From: Eledone cirrhosa
Lineage: Eukaryota > Mollusca > Cephalopoda > Octopoda > Eledonidae
Length of the DNA: 64,000 bases
Assembly (NCBI GenBank): GCA_964016885.1
Contig: OZ024744.1
Span: 118,921,197-118,985,196, forward strand
Reading direction: 5' to 3'
Shown here: positions 21,185 to 32,685 of the stretch, in pieces
Numbering within the stretch: the first letter of the stretch is position 1
Layout of the letters: each line of letters begins with the position of its first letter
Program-made: the position numbers and the translations under genes
The notes under the pieces: generated by a model
Seen by the model: only the letters and a program-made list of their open reading frames with translations
Databases searched by the model: none
Told to the model about the DNA's origin: nothing

Positions 21185-24173
21185 CTATGTATATAATAGT
21201 ATAGTATAGTGTAGTGTAGCATAATGTAGTATAGTGTAGTGTAGTATAGTATAGTATAGTATAGTGTAGTGTAGTATAGTATAGTACTAGCAGAATGGCC
21301 CGGCGTTGCTCGGGATTCTAAACATAGATTGGCATCTTTCTGAAACAGTTTCGTCGTATGTTCACCACTTGATGCAGAAGTCCTAATAAAAAGGGAAGTC
21401 ACCTTGGGTGAATAGGCAAATAAGTTTCCATTGAGATTTTTCATGTTGTTTTTGCTGTTGTTGAGCCTCGTGAAATAAATGTTTGTTTATATTTGGTTAT
21501 TGTGTATGCAAAAATATCTGTACACGAATATATAATTATTTATATATATATATTAAAATAACAGATTAAAGTTTAAGCGAAGAATCGCTGCTTTCACCCT
21601 TAACGGGATCTTCTGAAACTAAAATAATCAATCTGTGAATGCAGAAGTAAATATTTCGAAAAACTTTCCACACTATATATATATACACACACACACTATA
21701 TATACACACACACACACAGATAGTGTCATAATGTCGTAATGTAGACAGCAAGACATAGAGACAGATATTATAAGAGCACGACGTCGTAGCTATGTATCTA
21801 TCTAAAAGACAGACTAAGGAAAGACAGAAAGATCGCTAAATCAACTAATGCGGCATTGAAAATTTGAAATATTTTTTGCTCAAAACACTCACATGACGAG
21901 AAATATTACATGTGTAAAGTTTGAAAACAATCGGTTGGGTGGTTCACGAGTTTTAGGGAGTCAGACAGACAGACATTCTCTGTTTTAGATATATAGATAG
22001 GGTAGTATAGTATAGTGTAGTATAGGATAGTACAGTATAGTGGAGTGTAGGATAGTCTAGTATATCATACTATAGTATAGTGTAGTGTAGTGTAGTGTAG
22101 TGTATGTAATGTAGTGTGGTGTAGTGTACTATACTGTAGTGTAGTGTTGTATAGTGTAGTGTGCTATAGTATAATGTAGTGTAGTGAAGTGAAGTGTGGT
22201 GTAGTATAGTCTAGTGTAATGTGGTGTAGTGTAGTGTAATGTGATGTAGTATAGTATAATGTGGTGTAGTGTAGTATAGTCTAGTGTAATGTGATGTATA
22301 GTGTAGTATAGTATAATGTGGTGTAGTATAATGTAGTGTGGTGTAGTGTAGTATCGTGTGGTGTAGTGTATTATAGTGTAGTATGTGTAGTGTAGTGTAG
22401 TACAGTGTAGTATAGTGTAGTGTAGTATAATGTAGTGTAGTATAGTATATTATAATATAGTGTAGTGTAGTATAATGTAGTGTAGTATATTATAATATAG
22501 TGTAGTGTAGTGTAGTATATTATAATATAGTGTAGTGTAATGTGGTGTGGTGTAGTGTAGTATAGTATAGTGTAGTGTAATGTGGTGTAGTATAATGTGT
22601 GGTGTGGTGTGGTGTAGTGTATGTAATGTAGTATAGTATAATGTAATGTACCACACTGGTGTAGTGTAGTTTAGTGTAGTGTAATGTGGTGTAGTATAGT
22701 GTTGTGTAATGTAGTATAGTGTAGTTTAGTGTGGTGTGGTGTAGTATAATGTAGTGTAATATAGTATAGTGTAGTATCGTGTGGTGTTGTGTAGTATGTG
22801 TAGTATAGTGTAGTGTAGTACAGTGTAGTATAGTATAATGTAGTGTAGTGTAGTATATTATAATATAGTGTAGTGTAGTGTAGTGTAATGTGGTGTGGTG
22901 TAGTATAATGTGTAGTGTGGTGTGGTGTAGTGTATGTAATGTAGTATAGTATAATGTAATGTACCACACTGGTGTAGTGTAGTTTAGTGTAATGTGGTGT
23001 AGTATAGTGTTGTGTAGTTTAGTGTAGTATAATGTAGTGTGGTGTGGTGTAGTATAATGTAGTGTTGTGTAGTGTAGTGAAGTATATTGTAGTGTGGTGT
23101 AGTATATTGTAGTGTGGTGTGGTGTAGTGAAGTATAAGATAGTGTTGTGTAGTGTAGTATAGTATAGTACAGTGTAGTGTATAATAGCGTACTGTAGTGT
23201 GGTGTATTATAGTGTAATGTAGTGTACTATAGTGTAGTATAGTATGGTGTATTGTAGTGTTCTATAGTGTCGTGTAGTGTAGTATATTTTAATGTAGTGT
23301 AGTGTGGTGTAATGTAGTTTAGTGTAGTGTAATGTACTATAGTATCGTGTAGTGCACTATAGTGTAGTGTAATGTGGTGTAGTATAGTGTAGTTTAGTGT
23401 GGTATAATGTAGTGTGGTGTGGTGTGGTGTAGTGTAATGTACTATACTGTAGTGTAGTGTAGTGTTGTATAGTATAATGTAGTGTAGTCTAGTGGAGTAT
23501 AGTGTAGTCTAATGTGGTGTAGTGTAGTGTGGTGTGGTGTAGCGTAGTGTAGTATTATGTAGTGTGGTGTGGTGTAGTGTAGTATAATGTAGTTTAGTGT
23601 GGTATAGTGAAGTATATTGTAGTGTAGTATAATGTAGTTTGGTGAAGTGTAATGTAGTGTAGTGTTGTATAGTGTAGTGTAGTATAATGTAGTATAGTGT
23701 GGTGTAGTGTAATGTAGTATAATGTAGTATAGTTTAGTGTAGTGTAGTATATTGTAGTGTTGTATAGTGTAATGTAATGTAGTATAGTGTGGTGTAGTGT
23801 AGTATAGTATAGTGAAGTATATTGTAGTGTAGTGTAGTATAATGTAGTGAGTTGTAATGTTGTATAAGGTAGTGTAGTTTAGTATGGTGTAGTGTGGTGT
23901 AGTATAGTACAGTGTAGTGTAGTGTAGTATAGTGTGGTGTAGTGTACTATAGCGTCCTGTAGGGTAGTGTAATGAGGTATAGTGTAGTACAGAGTAGTGT
24001 ACTATAGTGTAGTATTGTATGGTGTATTGTAGTATAGTTTTGTGTTGTGTAATGTAGAATGGTGTGGTGTAGTATAGCGGAGTGTAGTATAATGTAGTAT
24101 AGTATATTTTAATGTAATGTTGTGTGGTGTAGTATAGTGTAGTATAGTGCAGTCTAGTATAGTATAGTATAGT
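21185..24173. repeat. RTAGT simple-repeat field (interrupted by a Helitron)
   Basis: Nearly all sequence at 21195-21286 and 21998-24173 is built from GTAGT/ATAGT/ATTGT/GTGGT pentamer-like units, always with purine-T-purine alternation on this strand. There is a larger duplication inside: the marker ccacactgg occurs at 22651 and 22962, 311 bp apart, with matching flanks. It continues beyond the SINE at 28765-29200. Antisense open frames here are composition artefacts. Confidence 0.93.
21287..21997 (-). mobile_element. non-autonomous Helitron, 711 bp
   Basis: On the minus strand the element begins TCTATATATCTAAAAC, with tgtctgtctgtctgactccc shortly after, as Helitron 5' ends often do. It ends with a hairpin (cccgagcaacgccggg, 21299-21314) and CTAG at 21287-21290. 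It is inserted between A (21286) and T (21998) of the RTAGT repeat, the host dinucleotide expected for Helitrons, with no target duplication. The 3' end (ccattctgctag) resembles that of the Helitron at 10302 (cattcagctag). No Rep or helicase coding is present. An (AC)n run lies at 21680-21720. Confidence 0.82.
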
Positions 24174-25340
24174 GAAGGCACATGGCTTAGTGGTTAGAGC
24201 ATTGGGCTGGCAATCGAAAGGTTGTGAGTTCGATTCTCAGACTAGGTGATATGTTGTGTCCTTCAGCAAGATACTTTATTTCACATCACTCCAGTTTATT
24301 CAGCTGTAGAAATGAGTTGTGATGTCACTGGTACTAAGCTGTATCAGACATTATCTGTCTCTTGGACAACATCATATATAATATATATAGTATATATATA
24401 GTTGTGATGTCACTGGTACCAAGCTGTATCAGACATTACCTTTCCCTTGGACAACATCATATATAATATATATAGTATATATATAGTTGTGGTGTCACTG
24501 GTACCAAGCTGTATCAGACATTACTTTTCTCTTGGACAACATAATATATAATATATATAGTATATATATAGTTGTTATGTCACTGGTACCAAGCTGTATC
24601 AGACATTACCTTTCTCTTGGACAACATCATATATAATATATATAGTATATATATAGTTGTGATGTCACTGGTACCAAGCTGTATCAGACATTACCTTTCC
24701 CTTGGACAACATCATATATAATATATATAGTATATATATAGTTGTGGTGTCACTGGTACCAAGCTGTATCAGACATTACTTTTCTCTTGGACAACATAAT
24801 ATATAATATATATAGTATATATATAGTTGTTATGTCACTGGTACCAAGCTGTATCAGACATTACCTTTCTCTTGGACAACATCATATATAATATATATAG
24901 TATATATATAGTTGTGATGTCACTGGTACCAAGCTGTATCAGACATTACCTGTCCCTTGGACAACATCATATATAATATATATAATATATATAGTATATA
25001 TATAGTTGTGATGTCACTGGTACCAAGCTGTATCAGACATTACCTTTCCCTCGGACAACTTCATATATAATATATATATATAGTATATATATAGTTGTGA
25101 TGTCACTGGTACCAAGCTGTATCAGACATTACCTTTCCCTTGGACAACTTCATATATAATATATATATATAGTATATATATAGTTGTGATGTCACTGGTA
25201 CCAAGCTGTATCAGACATTACCTTTCCCTTGGACAACATCATATATAATATATATAGTATATATATAGTTGTGATGTCACTGGTACCAAGCTGTATCAGA
25301 CATTACCTTTCCCTTGGACAACATCATATATAATATATAT

Positions 25341-26750
25341 ATCATCATCATCATCATCATCATCAGCGTTTAACGTCCGTGTTCCACGCTTGCATGGGTT
25401 TGGACGGGGGTAGTCCCACTTGAGGCAAGAGTGATTGTCTTGCTCGCATAGGACTGTCTGGCAGGTTTTCTACAGTTGGATGCCCTTCCTAACACCAACC
25501 ACATTTACAGTGTGGGTCTGGGAGGTTTTTACCGTGTTGCCTACACGGCCACATTACAGCGTGGACTGTGTGTTTTTTTGTCGTGACACCTACACGATCT
25601 CATTTGTTTCGGCCTCGATGGCGCGGCACCAACATAACTTTACATAGAACGGGGTGGTGTGGATCGGGTGGGGGTGGTGGGACGGGGTGTATTTGTTAGA
25701 GATGCCTACTGGCTGGAGTAGGTTTTACTATATATTTAGGTAAGGCGGGTCTTCTCTGTTACTGAGTACCGCCAAAGGTCTCGGTCCAGTGACATTGTCT
25801 TGGAGAGGTGTAAGTGTGTGATGTCGGAGTTTATCAGCTCGTCCCAGGTTTTTCTAGGTCTGCCTATTCCGTGACTACCGTCTATCTTTATTGCCCTGCA
25901 CTTTGTTATACAGCTATCGACTTTCATGCGCATCACGTGTCCATACCAACGTAGTCTTCTCTCGAGTAAACAACATCTGATCCCTCTTATCTCTAATTTA
26001 TTCCTTAGTTCGTTTATGCTTTGCCGTTCACGTATATTACTGTTACACATCCAGCGGAGCATGCAAGCTTCGTTCCTCTCTAGTCTGCGTATATCCTCTG
26101 CACACAATGCCCAGGTCTCACTGCCATGCAGCATTGCTGTTCGTATGCAGGCATCGTACAACCTGCCTTTCATTTTTAGTGAGAACCCTTTAGCAGCTAA
26201 TAGTGGTATAAGCTCTCTGAACTTTTTCCAACCAGTTCTGACTCTAGCTACAGTACTTTCAGAGCACCCTCCCCCACTGCTGATTTTATCGCCCAGGTAA
26301 CGGAAGCTGTCCACTATTTCTATAGAACCCTCTGCGCAATTGAAAGAGCTAGTAGTTTGTGGGCACTTGCTGCTACTTATTGCACCAGAGCACCGGCCAC
26401 ATGTAAAATCTATGTTCTTAGTTAGCCTACCTGTGATCCCACTACATCTTTTATGCACCCATACTTTGCATTTAGGACATAAAATGGAGTTTCTACCTAC
26501 GCCTTTCCTACACACCGAGCACGACCATTTCCCAGAAGGGACCGCCGCCTTGTTTTCTTTCCTACAAACTAGTACTTTGGTCTTAGCCAGGTTAATTTTA
26601 AGTCCTTTTGACTCTAGGCCGTGCTTCCATGTTTGGAATTTCTTCTCTAGCTCGGCCATTGATTCCGCTATGAGTGTCAGGTCGTCTGCGTATAGGAGTT
26701 CCCATGGGCAGCCTGTCTTGAACTCCTCTGTTATGGCCTGAAGGGCAATA
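25341..26750 (-). mobile_element. LINE copy 2 (same family as copy 1), 5' truncated
   Basis: Inserted in the SINE-derived satellite. Its 3' tail is the (ATC)n at 25342-25364 and the reversed tail motif after it; its 3' UTR (25365-25735) has ggatgcccttcctaacacc and two decayed 48-bp units; its 5' end at 26750 falls inside reverse transcriptase. The only coding frame is undamaged, so this is the youngest copy in the window. Confidence 0.9.
25736..26750 (-). CDS. LINE copy 2 reading frame: RT end (YADD), PHD-like finger, C-terminal domain
   Basis: One unbroken frame from the truncation point to a TAA near 25736; the first ATG (26659) gives 307 residues, but the homologous frame runs on upstream through ITEEFKTGCPWELLYADD. 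It holds the palm aspartates (YADD), a C4HC3 PHD-like finger (starts CSVCRKGVGRNSILCPKC, ends CGRC), VDSFRYLGDKISSGGGC, MLHGSETWAL, RRLERNEACMLRWMC and RLRWYGHVMRM. The natural C-terminus (DLWRYSVTEKTRLT) is present, unlike in copy 1. Lacking endonuclease and most of RT, it cannot work alone. A PHD finger between RT and the C-terminal domain is a lineage-specific feature of this LINE. Confidence 0.85.
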
Positions 26751-28764
26751 TAGTTGTGATGTCACTGGTACCAAGCTGTATCAGACATTACCTTTCTCTT
26801 GGACAACATCATATATAATATATATAGTATATATATAGTTGTGATGTCACTGGTACCAAGCTGTATCAGACATTACCTTTCCCTTGGACAACATCATATA
26901 TAATATATATAGTATATATATAGTTGTTATGTCACTGGTACCAAGCTGTATCAGACATTACCTGTCCCTTGGACAACATCATATATAATATATATAATAT
27001 ATATAGTATATATATAGTTGTGATGTCACTGGTACCAAGCTGTATCAGACATTACCTTTCCCTTGGACAACATCATATATAATATATATAGTATATATAT
27101 ATAGTTGTGATGTCACTGGTACCAAGCTGTATCAGACATTACCTGTCCCTTGGACAACATCATATATAATATATATATAGTATATATATAGTTGTGATGT
27201 CACTGGTACCAAGCTGTATCAGACATTACTTTTCTCTTGGACAACATCATATATAATATATATAGTATATATATAGTTGTGATGTCACTGGTACCAAGCT
27301 GTATCAGACATTACCTTTCCCTTGGACAACATCATATATAATATATATATATAGTATATATATAGTTGTGGTGTCACAGGTACCAAGCTGTATCAGACAT
27401 TACCTTTCTCTTGGACAACATCATATATAATATATATAGTATATATATAGTTGTGATGTCACTGGTACCAAGCTGTATCAGACATTACCTTTCTCTTGGA
27501 CAACATCATATATATAATATATATATAGTATATATATAGTTGTGATGTCACTGGTACCAAGCTGTATCAGACATTACCTTTCTCTTGGACAACATCATAT
27601 ATAATATATATATAGTATATATATAGTTGTGATGTCACTGGTACCAAGCTGTATCAGACATTACCTTTCTCTTGGACAACATCATATATAATATATATAT
27701 AGTATATATATAGTTGTGATGTCACTGGTACCAAGCTGTATCAGACATTACCTTACCCTTGGACAACATCATATATAATATATATAGTATATATATAGTT
27801 GTGATGTCACTGGTACCTAGCTGTATCAGACATTACCTTTCTCTTGGACAACATCATATATAATATATATAGTATATATATAGTTGTGATGTCACTGGTA
27901 CCAAACTGTATCAGACATTACCTTTCCCTTGGACAACATCATATATAATATATATAGTATATATATAGTTGTGATGTCACTGGTACCAAGCTGTATCAGA
28001 CATTACCTCTGCCTTGGACAACATCATATATAATATATATAGTATATATATAGTTGTGATGTCACTGGTACCAAGCTGTATCAGACATTACCTTTCTCTT
28101 GGACAACATCATATATAATATATATAGTATATATATAGTTGTGATGTCACTGGTACCAAGCTGTATCAGACATTACCTTTCCCTTGGACAACATCATATA
28201 TAATATATATAGTATATATATAGTTGTGATGTCACTGGTTCCAAGCTGTATCAGACATTACCTTTCTCTTGGACAACATCATATATAATATATATAGTAT
28301 ATATATAGTTGTGATGTCACTGGTACCAAGCTGTATCAGACATTACCTTTCCCTTGGACAACATCATATATATAATATATATATAGTATATATATAGTTG
28401 TGATGTCACTGGTACCAAGCTGTATCAGACATTACCTTTCTCTTGGACAACATCATATATAATATATATAGTATATATATAGTTGTGATGTCACTGGTAC
28501 CAAGCTGTATCTGACATTACCTTTCCCTTGGACAACATCATATATAATATATATATAGTATATATATAGTTGTGATGTCACTGGTACCAAGCTGTATCAG
28601 ACATTACCTGTCCCTCGGGCATCATCGGCAGTGTGGAGAGGGGGCACTGGTATACATGGGTGACTGTTGGTCTTCCACAAACAACCTTGTCTGGACTTGT
28701 GCCTTGGTGGGGAACTTTCTAGGTGCAATCACATGGTCATTGTTGACCTGAAGGGGGTCTTCAA

Positions 28765-29200
28765 GTATAGTTTAGTGAGTGCAGCATAGGATATTGTAGT
28801 ATGGTGCAGTGTAGTGTATTATAGTATATTGTAGTATAGTGTAGTGTAGTATAGGATATTGTAGTATGGTGCAGTGTAGTGTATTATAGTATATTGTAGT
28901 ATAGTGTAGTGTAGTATAGGATATTGTAGTATGGTGCAGTGTAGTGTATTATAGTATATTTTAGTATAGGATATTGTAGTGTGGTGCAGTGTAGTGTATT
29001 ATAGTATATTGTAGTATAGTGTATTGTAGTATGGTGCAGTGTAGTGTATTGTAGTATAGTGTAGTGTAATATAGGATATTGTAGTATAGTGTAGTGTAAT
29101 ATAGGATACTGTAGTATGGTGTATTGTAGTATAGGATATTGTAGTATGGTGTAGTGTAGTGTATTATAGTATAGTATATGATAGTATATTGTAGTAAATT
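28765..29200. repeat. RTAGT repeat, right part, with ~80-bp blocks
   Basis: Continuation of the field left of the SINE. Here it shows longer blocks of about 62-82 bp marked by aggatattgtagtatggtgc, repeated about seven times. Confidence 0.85.
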
Positions 29201-29244
29201 GAAAAATAATAATGAAAATTATTGAGTACAGTGCTCAGGTGCAC

Positions 29245-30150
29245 TACAACTCATCAAATGTGTATGTATAATACATAGAATAATGTACAAATGTCAGGAA
29301 AATGAACAGTGTATGAGTCATGAAATACGTGTGTGAGTGTATGGAGGGGGACATCAGGTGTAGTGTTGGCGAAATCAGGAAGTATGGAGGTTTTAAAGGA
29401 TGCAGTGTCTCGACAGCTAACAACTGATGCAGGGAGTTTGTTCCATGCTTCAGAAACTCTGAGTGTGAAACAATGTTTCCAAAAGTCATGGGAGTTGTGC
29501 TGTTTTCTGACTTTGTTCGCATGTCCACGTGTGTTAGACACATGGAAACAAAAAAGGTACTCAGGGTTGTTGTTGGCAAGATGGTTAACAATTTTGTGGG
29601 TGTTTCCCAAGTCAGTTATCAGACATCAGTGCTTCAATGTATCCATGCCCAGGGAAGCAAGGTGTTCAAAGTATGGTAGATGCCTGATGGAGGGTATTCA
29701 CTTGGTTGCACGTCTCTGAACAGTTTCCAAGCGGTCAATGTTCTGAACAAGATAGGGGTTCCAGATTGGTGATGCAAATTGTAAGTGTGGCCACACCATA
29801 ACCATTTATAGCTTTAAATAGATAGCCAGAGAGCGGCTGACAAAGGTCTTGCTGAGTGATGCCAAGACACCCTCAGCCCTCTTGACAATTTTAGATACGT
29901 GCTTTGTCCAACGCAAATCACAGCTGACTAATGCCCAGGTCACGTTCAAAAAGAAGACTTCTTGATATCAGTGTTGTGGAGGCAGTATGTGGACGCTGGG
30001 TTTTTACTCCCAAAATGCATGGTGGTACACTTGTCCACAGCCAGCTTGAGTTGCCAGTCCATGATCCATTGTTGCATTGTGTTCAGGTCTGATTGCAGGA
30101 AAGATCTATAGTGTTCAGGATCTGTCCTTTTTATGTCAAGGTACAGCTTG
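29245..30150 (-). mobile_element. CR1/L2-like LINE remnant (RT C-terminus)
   Basis: Minus strand, with several frame changes, reads DLNTMQQWIMDWQLKLAVDK, CTTMHFGSKN, DLGISVSCDLRWTKHVSKIV, RAEGVLASLSKTF, an RP-LQ-A-IWNPYLVQNI block with ETVQRRATK, and finally NNPEYLF, TRGHANKVRKQ and FTLRVSEAWNKLPASVVSC (29300-29610). This string is the post-catalytic reverse transcriptase segment and C-terminal tail of CR1/L2/Rex-type LINEs. The catalytic part is missing. Different family from copies 1-4. Confidence 0.75.
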
Positions 30151-30174
30151 ATGTATTGTAGTATATTGTGGCTA

Positions 30175-32135
30175 TTGAATGTAGAGGATGTGTGAAGGGT
30201 AGATAATGTCTGTGTATGTTACATGGTAGTGAGACATGGGTAGTTAATGTAGAGGATGTGTGAAGGGTATATTGTATGATATCTGTGTTACATGGTAGTG
30301 AGGCATGGGTAGTTAATGTAGAGGATATGTGAAGGGTAGATTGTATGATGTCTGTGTTACATGGTAGTGAGACATGGGTAGTTAATGTAGAGGATGTGTG
30401 AAGGGTAGATTGTATGATGTCTGTGTATGTTACATGGTAGTGAGACATGGGTAGTTAATGTAGAGGATGTGTGAAGGGTAGATTGTATGATGTCTGTGTT
30501 ACATGGTAGTGAGACATGGGTAGTTAATGTAGAGGATATGTGAAGGGTAGATTGTATGATGTCTGTGTTACATGGTAGTGGGACATAGGTAGTTAATGTA
30601 GAGGATGTGTGAAGGGTAGATTGTATGATGTCTATGTTACATGGTAGTGAGACATGGGTAGTTAATGTAGAGGATGTGTGAAGGGTAGATTGTATGATGT
30701 CTATGTTACATGGTAGTGAGACATGGGTAGTTAATGTAGAGGATGTGTGAAGGGTAGATTGTATGATGTCTGTGTTACATGGTAGTGAGACATGGGTAGT
30801 TAATGTAGAGGATGTGTGAAGGGTAGATTGTAGGATGTCTGTGTATGTTACATGATAGTGAGACATGGGTAGTTAATGTAGAGGATGTGTGAAGGGTAGA
30901 TTGTATGATGTCTGTGTTACATGGTAGTGAGACATGGGTAGTTAATGTAGAGGATGTGTGAAGGGTAGATTGTATGATGTCTGTGTTACATGGTAGTGAG
31001 ACATGGGTAGTTAATGTAGAGGATATGTGAAGGGTAGATTGTATGATGTCTGTGTTACATGGTAGTGAGACATGGGTAGTTAATGTAGAGGATGTGTGAA
31101 GGGTAGATTGTATGATGTCTATGTTACATGGTAGTGAGACATGGGTAGTTAATGTAGAGGATGTGTGAAGGGTAGATTGTATGATGTCTATGTTACATGG
31201 TAGTGAGACATGGGTAGTTAATGTAGAGGATGTGTGAGGGGTAGATTGTATGATGTCTGTGTATGTTACATGGTAGTGGGACATGGGTATTGAATGTAGA
31301 GGATGTGTGAAGGGTAGATTGTATGATGTCTGTGTTACATGGTAGTGAGACATGGGTAGTTAATGTAGAGGATATGTGAAGGGTAGATTGTATGATGTCT
31401 GTGTTACATGGTAGTGAGACATGGGTAGTTAATGTAGAGGATGTGTGAAGGGTAGATTGTATGATGTCTATGTTACATGGTAGTGAGACATGGGTAGTTA
31501 ATGTAGAGGATGTGTGAAGGGTAGATTGTATGATGTCTATGTTACATGGTAGTGAGACATGGGTAGTTAATGTAGAGGATGTGTGAGGGGTAGATTGTAT
31601 GATGTCTGTGTATGTTACATGGTAGTGGGACATGGGTATTGAATGTAGAGGATGTGTGAAGGGTAGATTGTATGATGTCTGTGTATGTTACATGGTAGTG
31701 AGACATGGGTAGTTAATGTAGAGGATGTGTGAAGGGTAGATTGTATGATGTCTGTGTATGTTACATGGTAGAGAGACATGGGTAGTTAATGTAGAGGATG
31801 TGTGAAGGGTAGATTGTATGATGTCTGTGTATGTTACATGGTAGTGAGACATGGGTAGTTAATGTAGAGGATGTGTGAAGGGTAGATTGTATGATGTCTG
31901 TGTATGTTACATGGTAGTGAGACATGGGTAGTTAATGTAGAGGATGTGTGAAGGGTAGATTGTATGATGTCTGTGTATGTTACATGGTAGTGAGACATGG
32001 GTAGTTAATGTAGAGGATGTGTGAAGGGTAGATTGTATGATGTCTGTGTATGTTACATGGTAGTTAATGTAGAGGATGTGGGAAGGGTAGATTGTATGAT
32101 GTCTGTGTACTTTACATGGTAGTGAGACATGGGTA
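30175..32135 (+). repeat. 69/75-bp satellite in TLDc intron 4, derived from LINE C-terminal coding
   Basis: About 27 units of gtagttaatgtagaggatgt gtgaagggtagattgtatga tgtctgtg(tatg)ttacatggtagtgagacatgg. It aligns to LINE copy 1 at 9093-9150 (ggcagactgtatgatg..tgtat..atgttgcatggtagtgagac), that is the GRLYDACIRTAMLHGSETW coding, with about ten bases missing. Units are 69 bp, or 73-75 bp with an extra tatg. A block of about six units recurs (30839-31250 against 31330-31620). The right end (32130) lies 60 bp before exon 5. Confidence 0.9.
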
Positions 32136-32196
32136 TGTATCCTTATTCCGTATTCATAAATATTTGTAATTTTCACCAATATTCTATTATTTTCAG

Positions 32197-32292
32197 TTGA
32201 CTCTTCATCAGAAAGCTGAGAGTTGGGAAGACAATCCAGATAAGCAGTTACTGGAATGGGGTGGTATATCGACCAGTTATTCACACCGATGA
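32197..32292 (+). CDS. TLDc-domain gene, visible exon 5 of 5 (stop codon)
   Basis: Acceptor attattttcag at 32186-32196. It begins on a codon boundary and gives 31 codons to TGA at 32290-32292: starts LTLHQKAESWEDNPDKQLLE, ends GGISTSYSHR. It is a polar tail outside the TLDc fold. That all four junctions keep phase and only this exon ends in a stop supports the gene model. Intron 4 before it is 11.0 kb and almost wholly repetitive. TLDc proteins with a tail after the terminal VEVW strand include the MEAK7 (TLDC1) type, but I cannot assign this one. Confidence 0.78.
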   Translation: MTLHQKAESWEDNPDKQLLEWGGISTSYSHR

Positions 32293-32321
32293 TACAGAAA
32301 AATATTGATAAAGTGTTTGAG

Positions 32322-32540
32322 AGGTGGTGTATTGGCAGTCATTTGAGGGTCGGATTAAATGCTTCATAGCACTTAGTTACTGTCTTTGATATTCTGAGTT
32401 CAAATTCTGCTGGTGTGAACCTTTCATCCTTCTCAAATCAAGAAACTTAACAAGCCAGTTGTAAATTATCACCAATATAACCAACTATTTCTTCCCCAAA
32501 TTTTCTGGCTTCATGCTTGTTAGAGAAATATATATTTAAA
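32322..32540 (+). mobile_element. cephalopod-type SINE in the probable 3' UTR
   Basis: Order of motifs: gaggtggtgtattggcag, a decayed tagcac..aaatgctt, gatattctgagttcaaattc (B-box region), ctttcatccttc, a taccagttg-like segment, then ccccaaattttctggcttcat. It is the same SINE family as at 14401 but with the B box kept. It starts 30 bp after the stop codon. Confidence 0.7.
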
Positions 32541-32542
32541 TT

Positions 32543-32667
32543 AATAAAACTTTAATAATTTAGAAATGTTGGTAATTTTATTACAATTTTTATCATATTT
32601 CTATTTAAATATGAATATTTATTTCTATTTTTTATCAGAAAAATTGCAAGTCATTACATTGAATAAA
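32543..32667 (+). promoter_or_regulatory. candidate polyadenylation signals of the TLDc gene
   Basis: AATAAA at 32543-32548 (just after the SINE) and AATAAA at 32662-32667. Either would end the transcript 250-400 bp past the stop. In an AT-rich region such hexamers also occur by chance. Confidence 0.4.
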
Positions 32668-32685
32668 TAAGACTCCATAACTTAC

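Larger units (their letters stand above)
24316..28625 (+). repeat. 85-bp satellite expanded inside the SINE
   Basis: Units start with gttgtgatgtcactggtacc and end in an (AT)-rich spacer catatataatatatatagta; starts at 24316, 24401 and 24486 give an 85-bp period, with 87-95-bp variants from TA-run length. A three-unit pattern (gttgtgg, gttgtta, gttgtga) repeats at 24486-24990. It is interrupted at 25341-26750 by a LINE. The SINE part of each unit is more conserved than the AT spacer length. Confidence 0.93.
24174..28764 (+). mobile_element. tRNA-derived SINE with internally amplified 3' half
   Basis: The head at 24174 has an A box (tggcttagtgg, 24183-24193) and a B box (gagttcgattc, 24226-24236), then gtgtccttcagcaag and cacatcactccagt. 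At 24316 it enters ttgtgatgtcactggtacc..tcagacatta..cttggacaacatc, which is then repeated about 34 times. The SINE's true 3' end (cttccacaaacaacc, gggaactttctaggtgcaat, gaagggggtct) appears only at 28640-28764. The 5' and 3' flanks both carry agtatagt, a possible target duplication, though the host is itself a repeat. LINE copy 2 is nested inside. Confidence 0.88.

Noticed and set aside
22450..22969. Tyr/Thr/His-rich ORFs
   Set aside because: Translation of the RTAGT simple repeat.
24174..24245. tRNA gene
   Set aside because: A and B boxes are present, but the anticodon and acceptor stems do not pair well and the sequence continues into a SINE body.
29333..29719. Plus-strand ORFs of 68-128 residues
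   Set aside because: The minus strand carries clear LINE C-terminal motifs; the plus frames have none.
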